Below, one piece after another: positions 55,005-64,000 of a DNA stretch of 64,000 bases. Origin of the DNA: Synechococcus sp. CC9605. GTDB lineage: Bacteria > Cyanobacteriota > Cyanobacteriia > PCC-6307 > Cyanobiaceae. Made by a program: the position numbers and the translations under genes. The notes beneath the pieces are model-generated. The model ran no database searches. It was not told the DNA's origin and saw only the letters and a program-made list of their open reading frames with translations. The stretch is taken from contig NC_007516.1 of assembly GCF_000012625.1 (NCBI RefSeq), positions 620,001 to 684,000 on the forward strand, written 5' to 3'. The number at the start of each line of letters is the position of its first letter. Position 1 is the first letter of the stretch.

Positions 55005-56177
55005 ATGGCCAGCCTGCTCGATCAGCTTTCACAAATGACCGTGGTCGTTGCCGACACGGGTGATCTGGAGGCGATCCGTAAGTTCACCCCTCGCGATGCC
55101 ACCACCAACCCGTCATTGATCCTGGCTGCCGCACAGATTCCGGCTTATCAGAACCTGATTGATGAGGCTTTGCGCTCGTCGCGCAAGTTGATGGGCAGCG
55201 ATGCAGCGGTGGAAGACGTGGTGCGGGAAGCTCTGGATGAGATCAGTGTGATCTTCGGCAAGGAGATTCTCAAGATTGTTCCCCGCCGTGTGTCAACGGA
55301 GGTGGATGCCCGCCTGAGTTTTGACACCGACGCCACGATTGAAAAAGGGCGCAAGCTGATTCGTCTGTACAACGATGCCGGCATCAGCAACGATCGCGTT
55401 CTGATCAAAATTGCCTCCACCTGGGAAGGCATCAAAGCCGCCGAGGTGCTGGAGCAAGAGGGGATTCACTGCAACCTCACCCTTCTGTTTGGTTTCGGTC
55501 AGGCCATTGCCTGTGCCGAAGCCGGCGTCACTCTGATCTCCCCCTTCGTGGGGCGCATCCTGGACTGGTACAAGGCTGAAACCGGACGCGATTCTTACCC
55601 CGGGCCTGAGGATCCGGGTGTGATTTCGGTGACCAAGATCTTTAACTACTACAAAACCCACGGCTACGACACGGAGGTGATGGGGGCGAGCTTCCGCAAC
55701 ATTGATGAGATCACGGAGTTGGCCGGTTGTGATCTGCTCACGATTTCACCGAAGTTGCTGGATCAGCTCCGTGAGACTGATGCTGTGCTGACCCAGAAAT
55801 TGGATGCCACCCATCCCACCGATGGCGAAGCCAAGATCCACGTCGATCGCGCCACCTTTGATGCACTGATGCAGGACGATCGGATGGCCAGCGACAAACT
55901 CACCGAGGGCATTAAAGGCTTTAGCAAGGCCATTGAAACCCTGGAGCATCAACTGGCCCATCGTCTGGCTGAACTGGAGGGTGGATCTGCCTTCCGCCAT
56001 GCCGTTTCCGAGATCTTCATGCTCAACGATATGAACGGCGATGGCTCGATCACCCGCGATGAATGGCTCGGCAGCGATGCCATTTTTGATGCCCTGGATC
56101 AGGACCACGACGGTCTGATCTCTCAGGAGGACGTGCGTCAAGGCTTTGGCGCAGCGCTGACTCTGACCTCGGTCTGA
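55005..56177 (+). CDS. tal: Transaldolase with C-terminal EF-hand pair
   Basis: The first ~320 residues are a type-1 transaldolase: [40 protein letters not shown], the Schiff-base lysine in [40 protein letters not shown] and [12 protein letters not shown]. Residues ~342-375 add two EF-hand loops, [12 protein letters not shown] (canonical) and [12 protein letters not shown] (Asp rather than Glu at position 12). It works in the reductive and oxidative pentose-phosphate routes. The extra domain could make it calcium-responsive; that is inference. The ATG is clear. Confidence 0.94.
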   Translation: MASLLDQLSQMTVVVADTGDLEAIRKFTPRDATTNPSLILAAAQIPAYQNLIDEALRSSRKLMGSDAAVEDVVREALDEISVIFGKEILKIVPRRVSTEVDARLSFDTDATIEKGRKLIRLYNDAGISNDRVLIKIASTWEGIKAAEVLEQEGIHCNLTLLFGFGQAIACAEAGVTLISPFVGRILDWYKAETGRDSYPGPEDPGVISVTKIFNYYKTHGYDTEVMGASFRNIDEITELAGCDLLTISPKLLDQLRETDAVLTQKLDATHPTDGEAKIHVDRATFDALMQDDRMASDKLTEGIKGFSKAIETLEHQLAHRLAELEGGSAFRHAVSEIFMLNDMNGDGSITRDEWLGSDAIFDALDQDHDGLISQEDVRQGFGAALTLTSV

Positions 56178-56191
56178 GTCGCGCTGGTTCC

Positions 56192-56575
56192 ATGCATGCG
56201 CTCGACACCATGCGCGCTTTGGCCAGCAAGGCCGAAGTGATTCATCTCAGTCAGGGTGACGTGCTGTTTCGTACCGGCGAAACCGGCTCCTTCATGTACG
56301 GTCTGCTGGAGGGATCGGTGCAGCTCACCTGGATCGATTCAGCAGGCCATGAGGGACATGAGGACATCCCTGTGGGTCATGTCTTCGGCGCAGGGGCCTT
56401 GGTGATGGAGGACCATCAGCGGCTGAGCACCGCCACGGCCACCAGTGATTGCCGTTTGATTGCCATGAACCGCGACAAGTTCCTGTTTGCGGTTCAGGAG
56501 ACGCCGATGTTCGCAGTGCAACTCCTCGCATCGATTGATGCCCGTTTGCGGGACATCAAGTTGGCCGACGGATGA
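56192..56575 (+). CDS. Cyclic-nucleotide-binding domain protein without HTH
   Basis: This 127-residue protein is a single cNMP-binding beta-roll: VIHLSQGDVLFRTGETGSFM, YGLLEGSVQLTWIDSAGHEG, IPVGHVFGAGALVMEDHQRL, TATATSDCRLIAMNRDKFLF. The phosphate-binding cassette is not the strict GE-(x)6-RxA pattern, so ligand binding is doubtful. There is no DNA-binding domain, unlike Crp/NtcA. It starts 14 nt after the EF-hand transaldolase gene, so it may be co-transcribed with it. Confidence 0.8.
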   Translation: MHALDTMRALASKAEVIHLSQGDVLFRTGETGSFMYGLLEGSVQLTWIDSAGHEGHEDIPVGHVFGAGALVMEDHQRLSTATATSDCRLIAMNRDKFLFAVQETPMFAVQLLASIDARLRDIKLADG

Positions 56576-56638
56576 TCGCGGGCGGGTCGATTTTTCAAGC
56601 GAAAACGGAATGATTCCGCAAGTTTTGAGACCAGATCG

Positions 56639-58030
56639 GTGCACAGCCGTCCCCTGCGTCTGGCAATGCAGTTGGGGTTGTTCCAGCTCAGCCTGGGGAT
56701 TCTTGGCGTCCTGATCCTGGGACTTCTGAATCGTCTGTTGATTCAAGACATCCAGGTCCCGGCGGTGCTGGCGGCTGTCGCCGTTGGTGGTCAGCAGTTG
56801 ATGGGGTTCACCCGTGCCTGGTTCGGCCATCGTTCCGATCGCATCCCCATCAGCCGGCTGCGTCGCACGCCCTTCATCGTCAGCAGCACTGTGGCGATTG
56901 CACTGTTGTTCTGTGTGGCCTGCCAGTTGGTGCTGCGCTTGGCCACCAGCATGGAGGCCTCCGGCGGTGAGCTGAATGGGCTGCTGATGGGTCTGTTGAT
57001 CCTGGTTTTTGTTGGGATCGGTACCGCGATTGCCGCTGGTGGCACGGCGTTTTCAGCCTTGATTGCTGATCGCACCACGGAAGCCGAATGGCCGCGGGTG
57101 CTGTCGGTGGTGTGGGGGATGCGTCTCCTGGGGGTGTTGCTGGGAAGAAGTGTTCTGGTGAATCAGGTGTTCGGCAGTGCCTGTGCGGCTGATGCCAGCC
57201 GAACATCGGTGCTGGCTGGTTTGGAGCGTCTGTCGCTGGTGACGCCGCTGCTTCTGCTGGGGCTTGGCCTGGTATCGGTCTTCGGCGTGGAACGCCGCAC
57301 CACGGGCTTGATGCTGCCTGCAGGGTCGGTCCCCCCCGATGTTCCTCAGCGGTTGGCTTTGCCCCAGTTGCTGTTGCAACTGCGCATCATCCCTCAGGCC
57401 GGACGCTTCCTCGGGGTGCTGTGCCTGTTCACCTTCAGCATGTTCCTCAACGATGCGGTGCTTGAGCCCTACGGCGCCGCCGTCTTTGGCATGAGTGTTT
57501 GTGCCACCACAGCGCTAAACGTGTTGATTGCCCTGGGCTTCTTTGCTGGCCTGGGTCTGAGTGGCTTCTGGTTGATTGAGCGTGTCGGCAACATCAGAAC
57601 GGCCCGGGTGGGTGCGGTGCTGGCTGCTTTGGCTTTGCTGTTGATGCTTTGGGCAGGCTCTGAGCAGTCCATCCCCCTGTTGCGGACTGCCTTTGGTTTA
57701 TTTGGCTTGTCGCTTGGGGTGTGCATGAATGCCTGCCTCACCTTGATGTTCAGCTTTGTGCAGCCAGGACGCACCGGCTTTCTGCTTGGTGTTTGGGGGG
57801 CGGGCTATTCCTATTCCTGCGGCCTGGCCACCATCAGTGGAGGCGGTCTGCTCACCTTGTTCAAAGCCTGGAACGGTGGTGATTTGTTCGCTGCCTATGG
57901 CGGAGTGTTTGGCCTGCAGATGGTCTGTTTCCTGGGTGCCGCCTTGATGACGCGCCGTTTGGATGTGGTGTCTTTCCGCAACACGGTGAGAACCCACTTT
58001 TCCGATGTCATTGAAATGGCAGTGGATTGA
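56639..58030 (+). CDS. BCD-family MFS transporter (PucC/LhaA-like)
   Basis: This 463-residue protein has 12 hydrophobic segments. It opens LAMQLGLFQLSLGILGVLIL, followed by GFTRAWFGHRSDRIPISRLR and RRTPFIVSSTVAIALLFCVA, the loop pattern of the PucC/BCD family. A conserved FTFSMFLNDAVLEPYGAAVF in the middle is also typical. These proteins are proposed to move or insert (bacterio)chlorophyll into antenna or reaction centre proteins. It starts at a GTG. It follows the cNMP-binding protein on the same strand. Confidence 0.85.
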   Translation: MHSRPLRLAMQLGLFQLSLGILGVLILGLLNRLLIQDIQVPAVLAAVAVGGQQLMGFTRAWFGHRSDRIPISRLRRTPFIVSSTVAIALLFCVACQLVLRLATSMEASGGELNGLLMGLLILVFVGIGTAIAAGGTAFSALIADRTTEAEWPRVLSVVWGMRLLGVLLGRSVLVNQVFGSACAADASRTSVLAGLERLSLVTPLLLLGLGLVSVFGVERRTTGLMLPAGSVPPDVPQRLALPQLLLQLRIIPQAGRFLGVLCLFTFSMFLNDAVLEPYGAAVFGMSVCATTALNVLIALGFFAGLGLSGFWLIERVGNIRTARVGAVLAALALLLMLWAGSEQSIPLLRTAFGLFGLSLGVCMNACLTLMFSFVQPGRTGFLLGVWGAGYSYSCGLATISGGGLLTLFKAWNGGDLFAAYGGVFGLQMVCFLGAALMTRRLDVVSFRNTVRTHFSDVIEMAVD

Positions 58031-58083
58031 AGCTTGGCTGGAGCTCCGGATCCACTAGAACCGGGTTTCCTTCATTGCAGTGA

Positions 58084-59565
58084 ATGGCAGCGCTGCAGAT
58101 CGTCTGGTTCAAGCGTGATCTGCGCATCGTTGATCACCAGCCCTTGGCGGCTGCTGTGGAGCGGGGTCTGGTGCTGCCGCTGTATGTGGTCGAGCCGGAG
58201 TTGTGGCGGCAGCCCGATGCGTCCGAGCGGCAGTGGATGTTTTGCCGGGAGTCGCTGCTGGAGTTGCGCCAAGCCCTAGCGGATCGGGGCCAACCCCTGG
58301 TGGTTCGCGCTGGGGATGTGGTGCAGGTACTGGAACGGGCCCGGCGTCAGTTCGGCATCGATGGGCTGTGGAGCCATGAGGAAACCGGCAATGGCTGGAC
58401 GTACCAGCGCGACAAACGCGTTGGCGCCTGGGCCCGTCGGCATGGCATCGCCTGGATGGAACTCCCGCAGTTCGGGGTGACGCGCCGGATGCACAGCCGC
58501 AATGGCTGGGCCAAACGCTGGGAGGTTCAGATGACGGAGCCCATCACACCCGTGCCGGCCGCATTGCAAGCGCTGGATGGCATTGATCATGGAGTGATCC
58601 CGGAGCGCCCCTGTTCAGAGCTGCTTTTGGATGCGTGTCCGCAGCGTCAGATCGGCGGGCGTTCGACCGGCCTGGAGGAGTTGAACGACTTTCTGCAGCA
58701 CCGTGCCCAGCGGTATCAACGGTCGATGTCGAGCCCCAACACGGCATTCACAGGTTGTTCGCGCCTGTCGACCTATCTCACCTGGGGTTGTCTCTCGATG
58801 CGGGAAGTGCTGCAGACCAGCCGCACCCATAGCGGCCGCGGCGTCAGCAGCTTTGAATCACGGCTGCACTGGCACTGCCATTTCATTCAGAAGCTGGAGG
58901 ATCAGCCGGCGATTGAATTCAGCGATTTCCATCCGTTCATGCGGGGCATTCGCGCAGCGGACGCCGAGCGTTTGACGGCCTGGAGCGAAGGTCGTACGGG
59001 TGTGCCCTTTGTGGACGCCTGCATGCGCGCCTTGCGGGCCCATGGCTGGATCAACTTCCGCATGCGGGCGATGTTGATGTCTTTTGCCAGCTACAACCTC
59101 TGGCTTCCCTGGAGGGATAGTGGCCTGCACTTAGCGCGCCAGTTTGTCGACTACGAGCCCGGCATTCACTGGAGCCAGTGCCAGATGCAGTCGGGCAGCA
59201 CCTCGATCAACACGATTCGGATTTACAACCCGATCAAGCAGGGCATGGACCACGACCCCCAGGGGCTGTTCATTCGTCAGTGGTGCCCTGAACTCAAGGA
59301 TGTGCCTACGATTCACATTCATGAGCCCTGGATGCTGGGGGGTGGCATGCCAGCACCGATTGTTGATGTCACCGCATCGATGCAGGACGCCAAAGATCGC
59401 ATCTGGGACATTCGCCGATCGGCCGGTTTTGATCGTCATGCCGATGCGATTCAGTGCAAGCACGGCTCCCGTAAGGCGGGATTGAAGCCAACAACGGCTC
59501 GCCGCCGCCGGCGCCAACCTCAGCCACCCGACAACGGCAGCCAGCAGCTCAGCCTCGGTTTTTAG
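58084..59565 (+). CDS. phr: Cryptochrome/DNA photolyase family protein
   Basis: This 493-residue flavoprotein has the N-terminal antenna domain ([20 protein letters not shown]) and the FAD-binding domain ([74 protein letters not shown]). It repairs UV photoproducts or acts as a blue-light receptor; the subclass is not decided by sequence alone. The basic tail ([13 protein letters not shown]) may contact DNA. Its stop overlaps the stop of the convergent flavoprotein gene by 4 nt. Confidence 0.9.
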   Translation: MAALQIVWFKRDLRIVDHQPLAAAVERGLVLPLYVVEPELWRQPDASERQWMFCRESLLELRQALADRGQPLVVRAGDVVQVLERARRQFGIDGLWSHEETGNGWTYQRDKRVGAWARRHGIAWMELPQFGVTRRMHSRNGWAKRWEVQMTEPITPVPAALQALDGIDHGVIPERPCSELLLDACPQRQIGGRSTGLEELNDFLQHRAQRYQRSMSSPNTAFTGCSRLSTYLTWGCLSMREVLQTSRTHSGRGVSSFESRLHWHCHFIQKLEDQPAIEFSDFHPFMRGIRAADAERLTAWSEGRTGVPFVDACMRALRAHGWINFRMRAMLMSFASYNLWLPWRDSGLHLARQFVDYEPGIHWSQCQMQSGSTSINTIRIYNPIKQGMDHDPQGLFIRQWCPELKDVPTIHIHEPWMLGGGMPAPIVDVTASMQDAKDRIWDIRRSAGFDRHADAIQCKHGSRKAGLKPTTARRRRRQPQPPDNGSQQLSLGF

Positions 59566-60707
59566 TTGCGCTGCAGCAGAAGCCGTTTGATCACCCGTTG
59601 GGCGATGTCGCCATAGCCCATCTCCCCGGAGAGAATCTGAGCAATCCGCCGTGGTGCGGTTGGCCGCTTGATTCCCAGCTGATATCCCACACCGGGGAAG
59701 CGATAGAACACCTGGGCAATGCGCCGACCCCAGGCCATCGACTCACCCCAGCGCTCCCGCATGCTGCGGCTGTAGCCCCACAGATCTCGGCTGTCGCCCT
59801 TGAGCCATCGGTTCAGATGCCGAGCCGCCTCGTAGCCACTCATCAGGGCAGGGCGTAGCCCTTCCGCGAGAAAGGGGTCGCACAGCGATGCCGCATCGCC
59901 CACCACCACAATGCCGTTGCCATCAAGACGGTGATGGCCGTTCCACACCCGCAGTTGCCCCCGTTGCCGGATCCCGGCATCGGCGGCGAAGCCCAGATCA
60001 GGTAGCAGCTGAGCCAGCACCTGCTCCGGGTCGGCGTCCTGCTTGCCGATGAAGCTGCCCACGCCAATGTTCACACCACCAGCGAGGGGAAAGGCCCAGG
60101 CGAAGCCCTGTTTGACCAGGCCGAATTCAAAGCGGGTGCTGCCGTCGTTGAGTTTGCCTTGCCCCTCGAGCCGTACTGACATGGTGGTGGCCATCTGGGG
60201 TTGTTTGGCTCCCAGGCCGAGCCGTTGGGGCCAAGGGGACCCTGAACCATCGGCGATCACCACGGCCTTCCCCTGCCAATGGCGTCCATCGGTTGCCGTG
60301 ACATGCCAGACGTCGCCATGACGACGGATGTCATTGACCTCAACGCCTGTAAGGCGCTCCGCTCCCGCCTGAATGGCCTGATCTGAAAGAAGTTGATCGA
60401 GCCTTTCGCGGCGCACGATCCAGAACGGTGCATCGCCGGGCAGCTCGGCGACCACCGGATCCTCCAAGCACCAACTGAAATCCACTTGCCGGATCACCTG
60501 CTCCACCGCTGGCTCCATGGAAAACGGAAACCACTGCTGCACGGAGGCCGCCATGCCACCGCCGCAGGGTTTGATCCGCGGCTCTGAGTCGCGCTCAAGC
60601 ATTAGGGCGTCATGGCCCGCTAACGCCAGATGCACGGCCGCCGCACCACCAGCGGCCCCGGACCCGATGATCAGAACATCGCGGGTCCGATCCACTCCGT
60701 TGTTCAC
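59562..60707 (-). CDS. Geranylgeranyl-reductase-like FAD oxidoreductase
   Basis: This 381-residue flavoprotein starts with an FAD motif ([20 protein letters not shown]), then [19 protein letters not shown], a pattern typical of the geranylgeranyl-reductase family (with a conserved PCGGG). [20 protein letters not shown] is the second FAD region. ChlP in cyanobacteria is longer and has its own sequence; this looks like a paralogue whose lipid substrate is unknown. The start ATG overlaps the frr stop by 4 nt. Confidence 0.85.
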   Translation of the reverse strand: MNNGVDRTRDVLIIGSGAAGGAAAVHLALAGHDALMLERDSEPRIKPCGGGMAASVQQWFPFSMEPAVEQVIRQVDFSWCLEDPVVAELPGDAPFWIVRRERLDQLLSDQAIQAGAERLTGVEVNDIRRHGDVWHVTATDGRHWQGKAVVIADGSGSPWPQRLGLGAKQPQMATTMSVRLEGQGKLNDGSTRFEFGLVKQGFAWAFPLAGGVNIGVGSFIGKQDADPEQVLAQLLPDLGFAADAGIRQRGQLRVWNGHHRLDGNGIVVVGDAASLCDPFLAEGLRPALMSGYEAARHLNRWLKGDSRDLWGYSRSMRERWGESMAWGRRIAQVFYRFPGVGYQLGIKRPTAPRRIAQILSGEMGYGDIAQRVIKRLLLQRN

Positions 60708-61252
60708 ACCTTGAGGATGTCGGCTTCCTTGGACGCCAGGTGTTTCTCGAGTTCGGCAATGAACTTGTCGAGCGTTTTCTGCACGCCGTCTTGCTCATCG
60801 CGGCTCTGGTCTTCGGAGAACTCGCCCTCCTTTTCCTGCTTCTTGATCTTGTCGATCGCGTCGCGGCGCAGGTTGCGCAGAGCCACCTTGCCTTCCTCGG
60901 CGTACTTGGAGGCCAGCTTGCAGAACTCCTTGCGGCGTTCCTCGGTGAGGGGCGGCACGTTGATGCGGATGATCTTGCCGTCGTTGTTGGGGGTGAAGCC
61001 CAGCTCGCTCATGGCGATCGCTTTTTCGATCGAAGCCAGGGCGCTGATGTCGAACGGTTGGATCTGGATCGTCTGGGAATCAGGAGTCGACAGTGTGGCC
61101 AGCGACTTCAGCGGGGTTTCGGCGCCGTAGTACTCCACGCTGATGCGATCCAGCAGTGAGGAATTGGCCCGGCCGGTGCGGATGGTGTTGAAGTTGCGCT
61201 GGGTGGCCTCCACCGACTTGCGCATGCTGGCTTCGAGGTCCTGGGTCGACAT
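60704..61252 (-). CDS. frr: Ribosome recycling factor
   Basis: This 182-residue factor splits post-termination ribosomes with EF-G. It matches the family: [78 protein letters not shown] and the helical tail [19 protein letters not shown]. The length is exactly that expected. It lies between pyrH and the flavoprotein gene on one strand; pyrH-frr linkage is conserved across bacteria. Confidence 0.97.
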   Translation of the reverse strand: MSTQDLEASMRKSVEATQRNFNTIRTGRANSSLLDRISVEYYGAETPLKSLATLSTPDSQTIQIQPFDISALASIEKAIAMSELGFTPNNDGKIIRINVPPLTEERRKEFCKLASKYAEEGKVALRNLRRDAIDKIKKQEKEGEFSEDQSRDEQDGVQKTLDKFIAELEKHLASKEADILKV

Positions 61253-61291
61253 GGTTGCTGAGGGAGGAGGCGTGCGTACTGGGAGGCGTTG

Positions 61292-62005
61292 TTAGGCGGG
61301 GTCGCCGATGCGGGACCCGATCGGTTCCCCGGCGACGGCTCTGCCGATGTTGCCAGGTTCAAACAGGTTGAAAACAACAATCGGGATGTTGTTGTCTTTG
61401 CATAGGGCGATGGCGGTGCTGTCCATCACTCCCAACTCGCCGCTGAGCACATCCTGATAGCTGAGCTGAGGGTGCTTCACCGCATCGGCGTGCTTGGCCG
61501 GGTCCTTGTCGTAGACCCCATCCACTTTGGTGGCTTTGAACACCACATCGGCATTGATTTCAGCGGCCCGCAGGGCCGCGGTGGTGTCGGTGGTGAAGAA
61601 GGGGTTGCCGCAACCGGCGCCGAACACCACCACCCGGTTTTTTTCCAGGTGCCGAATGGCCTTACGGCGAATGTAGGGCTCCGCTACTTCCTGCATGGCG
61701 ATGGCGGTCTGCACCCTGGTGGGAACGCCGGCCCTCTCGAGACCATCCTGAAGGGTGATGGCGTTCATCACCGTGGCCAACATGCCGACGTAGTCAGCTG
61801 TGGCCCGTTCCATTCCCGCTGCAGAACCCTTGAGGCCGCGGAAGATGTTGCCTCCGCCCACGACGATTGCCAGTTGGGTGCCATTGGCCACCACCTTGGC
61901 CACGTCGGAAGCAATCGACTGAACAATGGCGGGGTCGATGCCATAGCCCTGAGATCCCATCAGAGCTTCGCCGCTGAGTTTCAGCAGGACGCGTGTGTAG
62001 GTCAT
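61292..62005 (-). CDS. pyrH: UMP kinase
   Basis: This 237-residue UMP kinase shows [80 protein letters not shown] and [20 protein letters not shown]. It phosphorylates UMP to UDP and is hexameric and GTP/UTP-regulated in other bacteria. The intergenic space to frr is 39 nt. It is divergent from the 64-residue gene. Confidence 0.97.
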   Translation of the reverse strand: MTYTRVLLKLSGEALMGSQGYGIDPAIVQSIASDVAKVVANGTQLAIVVGGGNIFRGLKGSAAGMERATADYVGMLATVMNAITLQDGLERAGVPTRVQTAIAMQEVAEPYIRRKAIRHLEKNRVVVFGAGCGNPFFTTDTTAALRAAEINADVVFKATKVDGVYDKDPAKHADAVKHPQLSYQDVLSGELGVMDSTAIALCKDNNIPIVVFNLFEPGNIGRAVAGEPIGSRIGDPA

Positions 62006-62088
62006 CTACGGTCCAGATCCTTTTGACAGTAGCAAGCACTGGCACAAGCCCCTGATCGCCGCTTGGATGGGGAAACCGCGGCTGTTAG

Positions 62089-62283
62089 ATGCCAGAGACC
62101 GATGCCACCCAAAGCGGTGTGATGGCCCGTCTCACACTCTCAGCCCTGGAACGGGCCAGCCATGATCCGGACTGTTGGCGTGAGCCTGTTGTGCACCGCG
62201 CTCTGCTGGTGAGTGGGCTGTCGGTGCTCACTACGGCCACCCGTCATCTGCAAGACGATCTCGATGCGGCTGAAGAAGCCTAA
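62089..62283 (+). CDS. Small hypothetical protein, 64 aa
   Basis: This soluble, helical protein starts MPETDATQSGVMARLTLSAL and contains ERASHDPDCWREPVVHRALL and SGLSVLTTATRHLQDDLDAA. No known motif. It lies alone between the divergent pyrH gene and the convergent cobO gene. GC and codon usage match the neighbours, which supports coding. Function unknown. Confidence 0.55.
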   Translation: MPETDATQSGVMARLTLSALERASHDPDCWREPVVHRALLVSGLSVLTTATRHLQDDLDAAEEA

Positions 62284-62301
62284 GGCCGGGTTGTTCCACC
62301 C

Positions 62302-62967
62302 TTAAAACTCGATCCCCGCTTGGGCCTTCACCCCCTGTTCGCGGAAGGGATGGTGCACCAGGGTCATCTCTGTCACTAGATCGGCCCGCTCCACCAGCTC
62401 AGCTGGTGCGCCCCGGCCGGTTACCGCAACGTGGGTGAGCTCCGGTCGCTCGTTCAATCCGGCGATCACCGTACCGGCCTCGATGTAGCCCAGTTTCAAG
62501 GCCACATTCAGCTCGTCGAGCAGCACTAATTTCACGCTTGCATCCCGCAGGTAGCCCAGGGCTTTCTGCCAGGCCGCCTCCACCAGTTGTTGATCCCGCT
62601 CTCGGTTCTGGGTCTCCCAGGTGAAGCCTTCCCCCAGGGCATGCCAGCTCACCTGCTCACCGAAGGCCTGCAGTGCCCGCGCTTCACCGGGTTCCCAGCC
62701 TCCCTTGATGAATTGAACAATGGCCACCCGCTCGCCATGGCCAAGGGTGCGCAGCACCAGCCCAAGCCCGGCGGTGGTTTTGCCTTTGCCCTGGCCGGTG
62801 AACACCAGCACCAGTCCCTTCATTTTGCTCCGTTCCTCCACCCGTTGCTTCTGCACCTGCTGGCGCCGCTCCATCCGTTTGCGGTAACCGGCGGCGTCGG
62901 TTTCAGGGGCGAGCTTGCCCCCTATGCCCAGCTCTGCGGCGGATTGATCGAGGTCGTTCGTGCTCAT
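62302..62967 (-). CDS. cobO: Cob(I)alamin adenosyltransferase, CobO/BtuR type
   Basis: This 221-residue enzyme adenosylates cobalt corrins. Its P-loop is GLVLVFTGQGKGKTTAGLGL, with VAIVQFIKGGWEPGEA, KLVLLDELNVALKLGYIEA and the C-terminal HVAVTGRGAPAELVERADLV region. The N-terminal segment (YRKRMERRQQVQKQRVEERS) is basic and helical. It complements cobK in the window. The adjacent gene on the same strand is a methyltransferase; they may be co-transcribed but no link to cobalamin is evident. Confidence 0.94.
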   Translation of the reverse strand: MSTNDLDQSAAELGIGGKLAPETDAAGYRKRMERRQQVQKQRVEERSKMKGLVLVFTGQGKGKTTAGLGLVLRTLGHGERVAIVQFIKGGWEPGEARALQAFGEQVSWHALGEGFTWETQNRERDQQLVEAAWQKALGYLRDASVKLVLLDELNVALKLGYIEAGTVIAGLNERPELTHVAVTGRGAPAELVERADLVTEMTLVHHPFREQGVKAQAGIEF

Positions 62968-62989
62968 GGAGGGAGAGGCGTTGTTGGTT

Positions 62990-63622
62990 TTATCGAGGCC
63001 GCGTTGCGGTGATGCGTTGCAGGGCCCGGCCCGCCAGCAGCTCCTGGCTCACGCTGCTGAACCCGAGTTGCTCAAGCTCGGTGGGTAGGTCGTCCTCCAG
63101 CATGGCGGTGGCGGTGTCGGTTTCAAACAGGGCACAAAACAGTTGTTGGGGAAGCTTCAGCCAAGCTCCGGCTGGATGCAGATCCACCAGCACCAACCAG
63201 CCGCCCGGTTCCAGCAGCCGCAGGGCACTACGGAGTACCCGTTTCCGATCGCTGCGGGGGAATTCGTGCAGGGCCACGCTCAGCTGGATGGCGCTGAAGC
63301 TGGCATCGGCCAGAGGCGGATCTTCGGCCAGTCCCTCCACCCGCTCCAGGCTGGGGTGGCGTTGGGCGGCCAAATCCAGGGCGCGGGGGGAGACATCGAG
63401 CCCCGTCACGGCAAAGCCCGCCGCCAGCCAAGGGGCTGCTGCTTCGCCACTGCCGCAGCAGAGATCCAGCACCGCCGCGCCGGGCTTGAGATGGGGCTGC
63501 ACTGCTTCGAGCCCCAGGCTCCGCAGGCGTTCCACCCCGCCAACACTCAGCGATGACACCGCCGTAACCGTGTCGTAAATCCAGCGGTAGCGGTAGGCCA
63601 GCGGCCTCAGAAACGACGTCAT
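62990..63622 (-). CDS. SAM-dependent methyltransferase (class I)
   Basis: This 210-residue protein has the SAM motif VLDLCCGSGEAAAPWLAAGF, GLDVSPRALDLAAQRHPSLE and IQLSVALHEFPRSDR. The acceptor is unknown. The ATG giving MTSFLRPLAYRYRWIYDTVT was chosen over one 28 codons upstream. The N-terminal hydrophobic/aromatic segment resembles ubiquinone/menaquinone or demethylmenaquinone-type methyltransferases, but the match is not firm. It is 22 nt upstream of cobO. Confidence 0.85.
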   Translation of the reverse strand: MTSFLRPLAYRYRWIYDTVTAVSSLSVGGVERLRSLGLEAVQPHLKPGAAVLDLCCGSGEAAAPWLAAGFAVTGLDVSPRALDLAAQRHPSLERVEGLAEDPPLADASFSAIQLSVALHEFPRSDRKRVLRSALRLLEPGGWLVLVDLHPAGAWLKLPQQLFCALFETDTATAMLEDDLPTELEQLGFSSVSQELLAGRALQRITATRPR

Positions 63623-63656
63623 CGTTGATGTGAAAAGAAGGGCATACAGGGCGTTG

Positions 63657-64000
63657 TCAGGCCGGTTGCCGGGCCAGGGCTGCATCCACCGCCTGCTGCT
63701 GGTCACGCCGGGTGATCCAGTGGTGATAGGTGCGGGTGTGGATCGTCACCGAGTGGCCCATCATCCTGGCGGCGACGGTGTCCGGCAGGCCGACGTGGAT
63801 GGTCCGCACCGCCCAAGCGTGGCGCAGGTCGTAGGGGGTGATCGGCAGGTCGTAGCGGCGGAACTGTTCACTCACCCGCCGTCCCACCTGCTGCAGGGTG
63901 GTTCGACGCAGATCGGTCTGGATCGCCGGCAGAGCGGCTGGGTTCTCCGCCAGCTCCTGCAACCCGAAGTGCTCGACCCAGTCGGGATGGAAGGGCCAGC
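63657..64000 (-). CDS. Tyrosine recombinase/integrase, C-terminal part, cut by the window edge
   Basis: About 114 residues of the catalytic domain are visible on the minus strand, open to the right edge (WPFHPDWVEHFGLQELAENP onward). Family motifs: LPITPYDLRHAWAVRTIHVG (box II Arg), ARMMGHSVTIHTRTYHHW with the GH pair and the probable Tyr nucleophile. The box I Arg lies outside. The group includes phage and chromosomal integrases. Without the N-terminus I cannot say if it is intact or part of an island. Confidence 0.8.
   Translation of the reverse strand, partial: WPFHPDWVEHFGLQELAENPAALPAIQTDLRRTTLQQVGRRVSEQFRRYDLPITPYDLRHAWAVRTIHVGLPDTVAARMMGHSVTIHTRTYHHWITRRDQQQAVDAALARQPA

Noticed and set aside
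58034-58075. Polylinker-like string with GAGCTC and GGATCCACTAG between two genes
   Set aside because: Only 11 bases match a common cloning-vector polylinker, no further vector sequence follows, and both flanking genes are intact. Coincidence is the simplest view.

Overview
The window is core chromosome of a marine picocyanobacterium, most likely a marine Synechococcus. The evidence is a GC-rich sequence, oxygenic-phototroph genes (psb27, a pigment-delivery MFS protein, a geranylgeranyl-reductase-like enzyme, the C5-pathway gene hemL), many small conserved picocyanobacterial proteins, and, at the left edge, the first 17 residues of what I recognise from memory as the hyper-conserved protein PSHCP next to tRNA-Trp and rplS. 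Genes are packed tightly on both strands. I see no rRNA operon, CRISPR array or intact mobile element. The only mobile-element sign is the C-terminal part of a tyrosine recombinase cut by the right edge.

Layout. 0-11 kb: PSHCP, tRNA-Trp, rplS, map, a short-chain dehydrogenase, a BioD-like/DRTGG P-loop protein with a DprA-like protein, a large S9 peptidase, MAPEG and YajQ proteins, a GC-poor glycosyltransferase, and a nucleotide-salvage group (phosphoribosyltransferase, nucleoside deoxyribosyltransferase, cytidine deaminase). 11-20.5 kb: hemL, glcD, xth, a TPR-like protein broken by a frameshift exactly at a perfect 17-bp inverted repeat, then an overlapping run of a conserved protein, a stand-alone M41-like peptidase, larC, a flippase-like membrane protein and a phosphoesterase. 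20.5-26 kb: divergent iron-type ABC permease and ATPase genes, a His-rich CobW GTPase, phhB, YjbQ and DCC proteins.

26-37 kb: a Nif11-like peptide, an M32 carboxypeptidase, a first inorganic pyrophosphatase, an L,D-transpeptidase, hemC, the principal sigma factor with a histone-H1-like N-terminus, priA, a DUF3153 protein, argB and a DUF2854 protein. 38-48 kb: ssb, cobK, cutA, a PfkB kinase, purA, psb27, proS, a second pyrophosphatase, a 2Fe-2S ferredoxin and an ArsC/Spx protein. 48-55 kb: lepB, a dihydroorotase-like protein that lacks the usual metal ligands, a tandem phosphoglycerate-mutase-like protein, a CPBP protease, and an FtsL-like gene before ftsI. 55-64 kb: transaldolase fused to EF-hands, a cNMP-binding protein, a BCD-family transporter, photolyase, a GG-reductase-like flavoprotein, frr, pyrH, cobO, a methyltransferase and the recombinase fragment.

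Most of this is housekeeping: translation and its recycling (rplS, map, proS, frr), tetrapyrrole and cobalamin synthesis (hemL, hemC, cobK, cobO), nucleotide metabolism, DNA repair, septal wall synthesis and photosystem maintenance. I did not find a convincing multi-gene undescribed system. The best items for a second look are the hairpin-associated frameshift at 15.87 kb, the two pyrophosphatases with different active-site motifs, the degenerate dihydroorotase-like gene, the Nif11-like peptide with a double-glycine tail, and the large number of convergent gene pairs whose 3' ends overlap.
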